NCBI GenBank assembly: GCA_024529925.1
Contig: JAFEUB010000909.1
Coordinates: 1,594,501-1,658,500, forward strand
DNA length: 64,000 bases
Reading direction: 5' to 3'
Source of the DNA: Ophthalmolycus amberensis
Taxonomy: Eukaryota > Chordata > Actinopteri > Perciformes > Zoarcidae
The position numbers and the translations under genes are program-made. This document shows positions 25,451 to 35,543 of the stretch, in pieces (position 1 is the stretch's first letter; the number at the start of each line of letters is the position of its first letter). The notes beneath the pieces are model-generated. The model did no database searches. It saw only the letters and a program-made list of their open reading frames with translations, and was not told the DNA's origin.

Positions 25451-26149
25451 GGCTAGTTAAAACTCCACCGCACCATCTGAGTTTCACCTTATCTCTAAGG
25501 ACAAGCTCATTTCTATTTTACAGATGGGCGAGTGGTGAGGACTAATCTGGTCCCTATCTTTGATTTCACTCTTTAAAAAGGTCTTTTTTTTTTTTACAAT
25601 GTATCCTGATTCAGAGAAAGAAAGAAGGGGAGGAAGAACAGAAGATACTAAACCATGATCATGAACATACAGTAGCTCCTTTGTCATTGTGTTTTTAATG
25701 TAAATATCATGTGTTGATAACAGGAATCAGGATACAGGGCCAATTGCACAAACATTCTAAGATCATCTCAGGAATGATGCACACTTTGTTGATTCCTTCA
25801 TGACCTTCATTTATTTCTACTTCAGGTCCACTGAGAGGAAATCATACATTTCTTTCAGGTATAATTAGAGAAAACTAACAAGAGTTACGAGTACGACCCA
25901 ACACGTTCTCACTCCCAACTCGTCAAATACCAATGCTTTATTACAATCTAGGTACCGGTATAAGCGTCACTTTTGGACGTGTCAGTTCCTACTGGTTACA
26001 GGCATAGTGTCTTTTCCAAATAAACATAAAAATGTAAAAATGTAATATTTGTATCAAAACAAGACTTGACCTAAATTCAGTGCATTTCCATTTTGCCCAT
26101 CTGCTTTCTGTTAAAGTGAAGAGAAGTGCTATATTTACTATTCAGCAGA

Positions 26150-26265
26150 GTTTAATTTGAGCGGAGCACACAATTATAAACGTCAAAATCGCAGCTGATC
26201 ATATTCATATACATTACGATTGAATCATGATCGTGATTAATATTCGATTAATTGTGCAACACAAG
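26150..26265. mobile_element. Possible remnant of a teleost interspersed repeat
   Basis: The stretch holds the words CAAAATCGCAGCTGATCATA, ATCATGATCGTGATTAATAT and TCGATTAATTGTGCAAC. Dense ATTAAT/ATCG words ending in a TTGTGCA motif are typical of an abundant fish repeat whose end reads like AATCGTGCAGCCCTA. The ends are not sharp and no target-site duplication is clear, so the call is tentative. Confidence 0.4.
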
Positions 26266-28919
26266 TACTTGGTTCGGCTTAAGGAAACAACATGGGTGAA
26301 GTTAAAATAAGTATGTTTGTTACATGAAAAATCTGCACTTGATGCAGATGTGAGTAAAGAACTGAGGCTACGTAATAAAAGTACTGTGTAATAAGTCTAC
26401 GTTTTACTACAGCGGTCTCCTGGGTGAAAGCCCTGTGTGTATTTGACCCGTCCAGCCTCCCCTCCAACCCGGCCTAAGGGGACTTTCTCGCTCTTTATTC
26501 TACGGCAGTTAGTCTGGCCATCAAATAAATACAAGTATAGGTTTACATTGGAGTTAACTTAAAGCCTGGTGCGTGCCATACAGACACTAAAGGGTGCTCC
26601 GATGCATCGGTATCAGACGCTGAGGGGCACTGAACAAGCTTGGAGTGAGACCGAGTTTCACTAACCAAGGTAACACAGCACCACATTGGCTTAGTCCTAA
26701 AAACAGACGGACAGAAAGTAGTAAGAAAAGTCATCAAGATGGCATTAAATGTGGCTTCTTCTACAACACTCATCTTTGTTCAATGTTTTGTTTCAGGTCC
26801 CTGGACCAGTTTTGTCTTTTATCTGTTTGGATGTCAGGGGTTTTATCAGGGCACGGAGCACTCTTGATGTGTAGCGCTCTGGCTGACTAGAGTAGGTATT
26901 TGGCCATATGCATAAATCGACAATCATTTCCACAGCCGCACTGACTAATCAGGGCCAGTAATTGCTCCGATGAGTGAAAACAGGGTTGGGCTGGGCCATT
27001 GCCCAGAGGAGATTGTTGCTCTACAACACTGGCTATGCCTAACCTCTGACCTCAGCTCCTAATCATCAATTAACATGCAGCCCTTTTCTGCATACTGATG
27101 TGAAGTAAAGGCTATCAGCTCAGAATGCCCATTAAAAAGGCTGAAAACAAACAAAACTACAAGATCAACAGAATCCCAAGTTAAAAGTCTGCTCCAAAGG
27201 ACATCTTCTGCCTCTAAATGCAAATGTACACAAAACCTTTTTATTCGAGCCAGTGTGTCGGATGAGGGCAGTTGTGGAGAGAGTTGCCTTGGATTTTGTA
27301 GCTCTCCCTTGTCATAATATCTTTTTACCACAGAGCTGCTGACACGGTTCATGAGCCAGAGGACTTGATGTGGTGTTGGCGTGCAGGCCAGATGAAATCC
27401 CCTCAGTGCACTAATATAGGTTTCTGTGTTGGGTGTGCTTTTACAAGTTGCTGTAGCTAAGGACCTATTTCACACTAGAAATAGGTCTTACTGTAGCTAA
27501 ATCAACCCAGTCCACCCCTCCCCTACCCTCGTCACTCGAGACAGTATTACACAGTACACACATAATTCTATACACAAGTTCAATAAACACACGCACATTC
27601 CTTTTCTGCGTTGCCTTTTCCTTTTCTCCTTCCTTCCCTTCATAACTACCTTCAATGGCTCACCGTCTCTCCTTCCACCCCACTTTTCCAAGTACCTCTC
27701 TTTCCCTTGCTCCTGCTCCTTCATTAAAATGGACTTCCTAAAGCCTCCATTCGTCTTGCTGACAGCTCCAGTATCGATCGGGCTGGAGAAAGGGATGCAG
27801 TTCCAGAGCTTTAAATGGCTCTCTGGCCAGCCTGGATGAGGGCTGGGCAGGACTGAGGCCGGAGGAGGAGGGCGAGGTTTAGCCGGGAGGTCTGCCTCGA
27901 AGGCTAGCCTCTGATGCATTTCTAGCTACCTGGGAATAACAGCTAGATTGCTGTGATGGCAGGGATCAGAATTGACATGAAAAAGACTCACAAACTCTGT
28001 AATAATGGCTACGCTGATGAGACTAGATAATGAATTAATCACACAGGTTGAGAGCCAACACATCAGCCAGCCTCTTCAGGCTACTTGCAGGCTAAAATAA
28101 AATGAGCACTATTATGGGACCACTCAAAAGCCTGGGAAGAAGAGGAGGTGTGACTGTTTCAGTTGGCTACATCGACACGAAATTCATTTCAATTTATGCC
28201 ATGTGAACTAACGTTACGCTGGCTGGCGCCTTTAATCAGTCTCCGTCCCTTATCGTCAGCCATTATCTCGGGAAGATGAGTTGGCACATTCCATCTTCAT
28301 CCCTCTCGCAGCGTGACATCAAACCCCTCTGCCAAGATGAATGATCGGACTTTTGATTTTCATAATCATTAAAATCTCTACGGCGTTCTCCGTGTGCTGT
28401 GGTGCAGTAGAAACCCCAAGGAGCCTGTTGGGACTCCCTCCTCCCTCTGATGAGCAGTGTGTATGTCATCTATAACCATATAGTGCACCACAGCAGCATA
28501 TCAGAACGGGAAGGAGTCTCCTGTGACCACGTCACTGTTTATTTGTTATCTAATCTGTCCCTCTCTATTGCCCTTGATTGGAGCAGCTTGGGAAAGGAAG
28601 ATAGACGAGGTGTAATATTCAAGACAAATTACTCAACTTCCCAACTGTGAGCAGTTCAATCTACACAAGCCACTGCGGTGTGTTAGATTAAGGTCTTGTT
28701 AGAATAGCATTAGTGTCAGGGCTTATGATGCTTGTGTATTGACGCTTTGATCAGCAAATGTAGGAGTCCAAATAGCATTCAGCTTTGTGAAAAAAAAATC
28801 CAATACACCCGATAGCAAAGAATCCTTCAACACTCTCACACACAGTATGGTGACACGGTTTGAGATTCTGCAAAATGGAGAAAGGATAAGACAAATAAAG
28901 ATGGAAACGAGAGAAACTA

Positions 28920-29085
28920 AATGACGAGAGGGGGAAAGGAGGTGTGAGGAAGCGGTGAGATGGAAGAGAAGTAGAGAAAGGAAGCGGAGGTGATGTGGAA
29001 GGACGGAGGGAAGGAGAAATGGAGCATTGGGGACTGAGGAAGGAAGGAAGGAGAGAGGGAGGAGGTAGCAGAGAGGCAGAGAGCA
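28920..29085. repeat. Purine-rich (GGA/GAAG) tract
   Basis: About 165 bp in which the plus strand is overwhelmingly A and G, built from irregular GGAAGG, GAGAGG and GAGGTG units with few pyrimidine breaks. The TTC28 transcript would carry the pyrimidine strand. The long frame on the opposite strand (Ser/Pro/Leu/Phe-rich) is a product of this composition and not a gene. Confidence 0.8.
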
Positions 29086-29534
29086 GTAGTCAATGTTACG
29101 GCAGTCATTCATCTCTCCGACAGCGTTCCGAATGCTCCACTGGGGGAGACATAAAGCTGCGTCACCTCAAATGCAGCAAATGCACAGCGCGCACATACAT
29201 GTGCATACACACACACACAGAGGAAATACATTTCTATGAACCTCTGTTTAGACTGTGCATGCACACGCAGAGCTCCATGTTCTATACAAAAATAGGCATT
29301 ATCATGTGGTTATTTTATATCGACTATTATCTATTGAATGATCATAAAACGTACTATTGTGATATTTATCATGAAGATTTTGGCCATAATGCTCTGCCCT
29401 AAGTTTAGGCAAACCTTTAAACTTCTACTATCCAACAAGCTTCTGAAGAATTTGGTAATATTTCTTTGCAAAAGAAAACATGCACATGAACAGGACATTG
29501 GAATATGGGAACACAGATGTGTGCTCCCTTTAAA

Positions 29535-29559
29535 ACACACACACACACACACACACACA
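29535..29559. repeat. (AC)n microsatellite
   Basis: About twelve AC units; simple intronic repeat. Confidence 0.9.
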
Positions 29560-32188
29560 AATCCTTGTTTCCCAGTTCTGGTCATGGCCCATTGGCTGAT
29601 GCCTGCCGTCCATCTCTCATGATTCATGGCTAAGCAAGCTGCTGTAGAGCAGTTCTAAACCACTGGGCCGAGGAGAGCCTGCGTGTCATTAAGGCACAGC
29701 GGGCTGGACATGCTGGGAGAGCCACTGCACAACGGCCAGCTCTGTGCCTCAGTCTAGCACACCAGGAGGTGAAGAAGCAGGTACTTCTATAGATGTCTCA
29801 TAGTGGTTTTACTAGAGAAGTAATATCAACAGCTGAGTACACTCAGACTAAATTGCCCTGTAAAATGTACTCGGTGAACAGGAGAAGTGTTGCCTTTTAT
29901 TTAGGTGGACACCGCTCTCTTCGTGCCCCCACCCAGCATTATAGCTAAATTAGCCCCTCTAATCATCCCCAAATCCTCCCTCTTAACCAGCAAAGCAGTG
30001 GAGGCTAAAGAAAGGAGACAGGGGTTCCATGTTCCCCCCTCTGCCATCCTCTATTAGCATGGGCCCCAAGAAAGGCGATGGAGGCACACGTCCATAACCT
30101 AATGACTTCTTAATGATCCCCTCCTCTGCTAGAGTGCTGACAAACACTGACAAACCCTGACCCTGACAAGAGGAACACCCACACTTGGCCCTCTTCCTCA
30201 CCCCTTATTTAGAGGCTCATCTCTCAGCCATCCGCCTCATTATGCAAGCTTAGAGTCCAGCAGAATCCATACAGCCCCAAACTAGCAGCAAGATAAACAC
30301 CCATGATGAAATAGTCCGTGTCACTTTCAGAGTGAGGGGCAAAGTTTGAGTAAATTCCTTTCGGCAGATGGAGCGAGAGGGGGAGAGAGCATTCAGAGAG
30401 CAGAGTTAAAAAAAAGAGAGCGGCGGTAGGAGACAGAGTAGAACTGTGAAGCCTAAGGAAAAAAAAAACAGTTTGTATTTTTTTTTCCCGTCTCCCTAAT
30501 CGTGATTTCCATTTCAACTTGGGGTTGGGGGAGTCAGCAGCGGAGCCGCTTTATAACATCACACAAAACATAATTACAGAGCACGCCACTGCGAGCCCGC
30601 CTCAGTTTCTCCTAAATACTCACACCCCAAAATTAGGGGTTACCTCCTTCTAGTTAAACCTACTATTTAAGATGAAAACGTCACAGACAAACAGAGGGGA
30701 CGGGAAAGGGAGTTTGGAGAGGAGAGACCGAGTTTAACAGCTTTGCTTCACAATGACAGAGAGTCCTTTGTTAAAGATGGTTACTGCCAGGCCTTGGACA
30801 AAGCCAGGTGTGGAAACTGGGACAAAAACTAAAGTTGTAAAAGACACACGCAGCTAGAAAGACGAGGTTGTGTGTTTATGTTCTAACTGCAGTATATATA
30901 TGACAGCTGAAAATGTGCTAAGGATGTTTCCAAAAGGCAGCAAGCTAAAGAAAAACACTTCACGCTAGCCTATGACCTCACAGGTTTGGACCGCAGCTTC
31001 CAGGCCCAGTCGCGGATGACAGAGCACTCACTCTTTGAGCCCAGAATCAACAATTCCTTCTTTTCTGTTTCTTCTTTTTTTTTTTTTACAGCTCTCCATC
31101 TATACAGATTTTACAAATTACTCTGGTCAGATTCAGGGGGATTTTTTCGTGTCACAGAGTCTGCTGGTCAGCTACAGGCAAGTAGCCAACACTACAATTG
31201 CTCTATTTTGCTGCGTTGTGCTGTATAGAGCCGCAACAAAGGGTTTCTTCCCTGGGAATTAGAAGAAGAAATTATATCCCATGCATAGCTCTTTTACTGA
31301 TACAACAGGACCCAGGTACTGAACTTGATTTATAGAGAACACTCATCTGTTTCTGCTCCTTCATCTCACACAGGCCACTGTTCAGCCTGTAGTAGTGTTG
31401 TGGTAAACCAGGGCTTTGAGGTACACTACTAGTATTGGTGGTAGTGTCAGTTTAAGTATTAGCATACATACACATAAGGTAAATGTTGTTTAGTGACAAA
31501 CAATATGTCATATTACTCATATCTTTAAGGGATTAGGTGACAATTCCTCAAATAATAATTCCAGTATATAATCAATCCCTGGCACCTGCAGTCTACATGG
31601 CATGGGTGTGTAGGTGTTTGTGTGAATGTTTATAGCTCCTGTTGAGCAGGTGGCATCTAGCATGTTAGCCTCAACCACCAGTGTAGGAATGTGTGAACTC
31701 TGGCTTGTGTTTCAAAACACTTTGAGAGTCTGCAGTCCATTTACTACTTATTACACTTTTGGACATCATTTGTATAGATTATGATAACGTTGCACACATA
31801 TATGTAACTGCTAAGATCTGGGAACTCAGCGACAACACTACAACGAAGTCCACTGTGGCAAGAAACACAGCCAGTGAATTGATCAGGTTGTAAACAAGCG
31901 AACAGTTTAGTTGGATTATAATTTATAAACCTGAAAGTGAGTGTGCAGAAATGTTGGTAATGTTGGATGTTTACAAGTTTGGGTAAGTTTACCATTAACT
32001 TTCATTTCCTCTTTCAGTGATATTCCCCCACATGCCCAGATATCTCACAATCTCATTTTCTATAACCGACAGGAATGATGGCCAAAATAAATAAAAAACA
32101 AGTGTTGCAATAAACCAGATTTTCCTTTAAAGGTGGATCTATCAACAGCCATAAATGACAAGAGCTTACTCGGGTTGGTTAAGCGCAT

Positions 32189-32190
<2 letters not shown>

Positions 32191-32259
<69 letters not shown>
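32191..32259. repeat. Long perfect (AC)n microsatellite
   Basis: About 34 uninterrupted AC units, the longest CA/TG array in the window. Perfect arrays of this length are usually polymorphic. In the TTC28 transcript it is a UG run. Confidence 0.97.
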
Positions 32260-32263
<4 letters not shown>

Positions 32264-33591
32264 GTGACAAGTTCAAAGAGTTCATTTAAATGTGTCTGTC
32301 ATCCTCCAAGCTTTTTACCCACACAATCAAAACCTGAAGCTGAACAGAATCAAAACCCACATCCCACATCATATCAAAGGCACATGGTCCACCAGGTCCT
32401 TTTATCACATCAAACATTTCACTATGTATATGATTTCATTAAAGTCTCGAGGAAATTCTCTGTAACTGCGATGCACTCTCATTAAACTTGTTACAATTCA
32501 CACATGGCACATATTCCTTTATCACTGAGGATTGGAATCGATGCCACTTCTTCAAGTCTCTCTCCTCTCCACACTCCTAGACTTTAGGCCGCGCACTGGA
32601 AATCCAGTCAGAATCAACATCCTGCCCCCAGCCTCTAGGAAGTGACCTCAGCTTCAGAAAGGCCAGATAAAACGTCCACATCAGGAACAAAAACATCAGG
32701 CCAGCCGTAATGAGCTATCCGCCAGGCTCCAGTGTGTTCTGAGGGAGACCAGGTGGTGTTACACACATATGACTCTGATTAGGGGGCCTTCCGAGGAACA
32801 AGAAGGGGGTGGGGGGGCAATGCAGGGCCAATCAGGATGTTTTGTACAGTATATGATGCAACTATTAAAAGGTGTTCAATGACCTCCACTGGGCCCCAGG
32901 ACACTCTGGCACACATTGCCATTTGTGTGCAAGCATGGGGGTGCAGTTTGGGTAATGTTTTCCTCTAAGAAGCAACATGTGAGCAGTATGGGCCTCAGTG
33001 GCTGAAAGTGTGCTCCACTAGATTACAGCAGCTTGATACTGATATACTGATACCGTACTGCTCGGGCTTTAAAATCATTAAGAGCAGACTCATACCCAGT
33101 CCGTAAATTGGATATGGTAGTGGGCATATACACACTTGCACGCATACAATAACAAGTGAAAACATTTAACCAGACATTTGGCCAATTACTGCTCCAGCCA
33201 ACCGTGTGCAGAGCAGTCAGATCCTCACAGCAGACACTGAGGACCTTGCATGTGTCCTCTATGTCTCTCACCAATCTCCATCTCTAACCTCATTACATGA
33301 CAGAGTTTTTTTGGCACTTGTGTCTGTAAACTCATAATTATATGTCTGCTCTGCACATTTCCTCAAACTGTGGGAAGGAGAGATGTCAAGGGGACCCCTG
33401 GCCTCATTCTTCAACTGCAAGTTTCATCCTGGTGCATTGTGTTGCATTTGACTGGACTGTTTAAATGTCTCCTGATATCAGGGAACACAAACAAGCAGGC
33501 CTGCCGCCGGCCTGGTGGGGAGGATAAGGTATGAAGGGGAAACGGAGGCCATTCTTCTCCTTGTGTGACGGGAATTGTGTTGGAACAAGCA

Positions 33592-33615
33592 CCCCCCCCC
33601 CCCCCCCCCCCCCGG

Positions 33616-33652
<37 letters not shown>
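33592..33652. repeat. Composite C22 plus (GA)17 tract
   Basis: Twenty-two consecutive C, a four-base GGCC spacer, then about 17 GA units. A pure pyrimidine block therefore sits directly against a pure purine block, about 580 bp from the acceptor of the 34233-34363 exon on its downstream (intron) side. The overlapping Ser/Leu- and Arg/Glu-repeat frames are artefacts. Confidence 0.95.
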
Positions 33653-33654
<2 letters not shown>

Positions 33655-34232
33655 CATGAGACCGAGTGAGAAAGAAAGAGGGCACCAAACGGTAAGGAAA
33701 AGTAAAGTACCGGTAAGTCAAATTTTCCTCCCTCTCCTCCCACTCTCTCTGCCCCATATTCAAAACAACTTAATCTGTGTAAATTACATTCCAAAACAGC
33801 CGTACGTTACAAAGCAGCAGACTTACTGCTTACATGGATCAGATAAACATCTGCATAATATCTGCATAAATGGTTTGCATTGATAATAAGGTGAACCAGC
33901 TGCTAAGGCTGTCCTGTTGGCCTTTCCTACAACCGGCTCCCTCTCTCTCCTCCCGATCACCTTCATCTGTTCTCCGCACCAACTTGACGCGCATGTTTTT
34001 AAATAGACGAAGAGCAGCAGCATCTCTGTGTCCTTCAGACTCCTCCTTGAGATACCCTCTAAAAAGCCAGAACAGAGAAATGCTGGGCACAGCACAATCC
34101 CAGACCTACAAAATGATAAGAGACTCAGGGAAATAAATACTTTTTAACCTCAATTCATTGTCCTCTGCAATGACAGTTTGCCTGCTCGATCCATTTAAAG
34201 ACTGCCGTAACTGCTTTCAGGTCGCTTCTTAC

Positions 34233-34363
34233 CTCTCTGTCCTTTAGCTTCATGGCCAGAACCAGCTGGTTGCGATGGTTGGTCAGCGCTTCTCGGTAGT
34301 TTCCCTTGGAGAAGAATGCCGAGCCCAGATTCCCATGAGCCCGGCATTCCCCTGTTTGGTCAC
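34233..34363 (-). CDS. ttc28: TTC28 internal exon (single TPR unit)
   Basis: This small 131 bp exon encodes almost exactly one TPR: DQTGECRAHGNLGSAFFSKG, then NYREALTNHRNQLVLAMKLKDRE. The acceptor is CCTCTTCAG before GTGACC. The donor is GACAGAGAG followed by GTAAGAAG, a strong match to consensus, in phase 0. The first two bases complete a Gly codon begun in the 35271-35543 exon. It is a one-exon, one-repeat unit, unlike the exons downstream that carry four to seven repeats each. The helix A signature (A-x-G-N-L-G-x-A) and the helix B pattern (Y-x-x-A-L) are intact. It is followed by a 21.4 kb intron. Confidence 0.95.
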
Positions 34364-34959
34364 CTGAAGAGGAAAAAACCCAAAAGAGATGAGAAGAGAA
34401 ACGAGAAGAGCTAACAAAGCACATTTACAGTACAGTCTAGGTGATTATAAAGCAAATGGTGTTTATTTCACATCATCCCAAACGCCACTGTTGAACAGCG
34501 ATGCGATGAACCACATCTATGCCTCTGACATGCCACTGCACCCTTAAAAGGGAAAGTGCCCGTTATAGGTTCTCCACAGTAGAGCGGCTTCCCTGACAGC
34601 TGGTAGTGTTGGTCTCAATGCTCCAGAGGGTGAGAGGGGAAAGCCTTATTATTTCTGCCTGACAGAGAGGCCCCACAGACGGGGCCAAAGTAAAGCGCAA
34701 GTCTCTGTGCTCCACCTGAGAACCACAGCTCCTTATCTCCAGCTGCTCTACCCAGTCATGTGTCAAACTGTGTGGGGGTGAGAAGAGCGGAGCCAGTCGG
34801 TGCTACTCTCCGTTTCCTACATTACAAGTTTTTTTCTCTCCTTAACTGCCTTTCCCTCAAACCATCCCGCCTCCACCTATATTAACACCCACACAGCATA
34901 TTCATACTTGTTGTTAGTTGGCATCTATTTTTGACAAAGAAATGGATTCATTCCTGCCA

Positions 34960-35045
34960 ATTTCTTGCACGACAGTAGGGTTCATCCTCTGGGGAACAGA
35001 AATGTCTGAACAAAATTTCACGCCAATCCATCCAAATTTTGTGCA
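34960..35045. mobile_element. Teleost interspersed repeat fragment
   Basis: The words TTCATCCTCTGGGGAACAGA, AATGTCTGAACAAAATTTCA and GCCAATCCATCCAAATTTTG follow, nearly base for base, a repeat I remember as widespread in percomorph introns (a conserved core reading ATCCTCTGGGGACC, then ATTTCATGGCAATCCATCC). No coding content. I cannot name its class; a Dfam or RepBase comparison would. Confidence 0.6.
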
Positions 35046-35139
35046 TCACTGGCTAAAATTAATTGGCAACAGTTTTAATAATTTACTGGTCGTTTACATA
35101 ATTTCTTCATCTTCAAGCTCTGGAACGTTGTGTTCTGCA

Positions 35140-35232
35140 CTTTCAGACATTTCCAAGACTAAACTATTAATCACAAAAAGAATTAACAGGCTAATCGATA
35201 AGGAAATGAATTGTCATTTGAAGCCCTAATCT
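35140..35232. mobile_element. Fragment of hAT-like MITE family, second copy
   Basis: The order of words GACATTTCCAAGACTAAACT, ATTAATCACAAAAAGAATTA, GGCTAATCGATAAGGAAATG and TTTGAAGCCCTAATC mirrors one terminus of the abundant fish element also seen at 16190-16497 (terminal motif GCAGCCCTAAT-like). The copy is truncated and diverged, and ends about 40 bp from the TTC28 donor at 35271. Confidence 0.55.
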
Positions 35233-35270
35233 ACTTTATTATTCTTTCTTTCCCAGTTCAGGCCTCTTAC

Positions 35271-35543
35271 CTAAGGTCTTGGCCACCTCCAAGTCCTGCT
35301 GCATGTAGCCAGTGCTCTTCTCGGTGTTGCCCAGGGACCATTGGGCGCTGCTGAGGGCCGAGAAGACGGAGCCACGTAGCTTGAGGCTGCACGTGCCGAT
35401 CTTCAAAGCGGCTTCCAGCACCACTACAGAGGCTGTGTGGTGGCTTGCGGTCAGCAGCTCCTGGCCAATCACAGACACCACCACAAAGGGGCTTTTGTCC
35501 AGCTTCATCTTTTGCAGCTGCTGATAGGTGGGCTCGAGAGACT
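35271..35543 (-). CDS. ttc28: TTC28 internal exon (linker plus first 40-residue TPR unit)
   Basis: This 273 bp exon follows the 40182-40329 exon. Acceptor TTCCTGCACAG precedes AGTCTC. Donor ACCTTAG is followed by GTAAGAG, phase 1. It encodes SLEPTYQQLQKMKLDKSPF, then a hydrophobic stretch (VVVSVIGQELLTA), then a TPR unit around LKLRGSVFSALSSAQWSLGN ending DLEVAKTLG. It therefore bridges the N-terminal canonical TPRs and the long array of 40-residue repeats. It matches vertebrate TTC28 as I recall it with only scattered substitutions. The split Gly codon (G + GT) joins exactly to the next exon. The exon has no in-frame stop. Because the linker and the first long-array repeat share one exon, it is not a simple repeat-unit exon. 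Confidence 0.95.

Larger units (their letters stand above)
12832..34232 (-). other. ttc28: TTC28 intron, 21.4 kb
   Basis: This phase-0 intron runs from GTAAGAAG next to 34233 to ATCTATAG next to 12831. It contains the LINE fragment (14156-14245), a DNA-transposon-like element (16190-16497), further teleost repeat-like stretches near 25895-26270, many (AC)n/(TG)n microsatellites, a purine-rich tract at 28920-29085 and a C22/(GA)17 composite at 33592-33652. No second gene could be supported on either strand; the open frames here are short and mostly low-complexity. Several repeat-free stretches, for example 14890-15070 and 28190-28390, look like candidate conserved non-coding DNA. Confidence 0.88.
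34364..35270 (-). other. ttc28: TTC28 intron, 907 bp
   Basis: This phase-1 intron runs from GTAAGAGG to CCTCTTCAG. About a quarter to a third of it is old repeat: a sequence resembling a common percomorph repeat at 34960-35045 and a piece of the same DNA-transposon-like family as 16190-16497 at 35140-35232. The latter ends within about 40 bp of the splice donor. Confidence 0.92.

Noticed and set aside
26590..26680. Possible dispersed repeat around GGTGCTCCGATGCATCGGTA
   Set aside because: Only the one palindromic word (CCGATGCATCGG) is striking; there is no extended match that I can support.
33411..33794. 127-codon minus-strand frame with Ser-Leu and Gly runs
   Set aside because: Translation of the C22/(GA)17 microsatellite.
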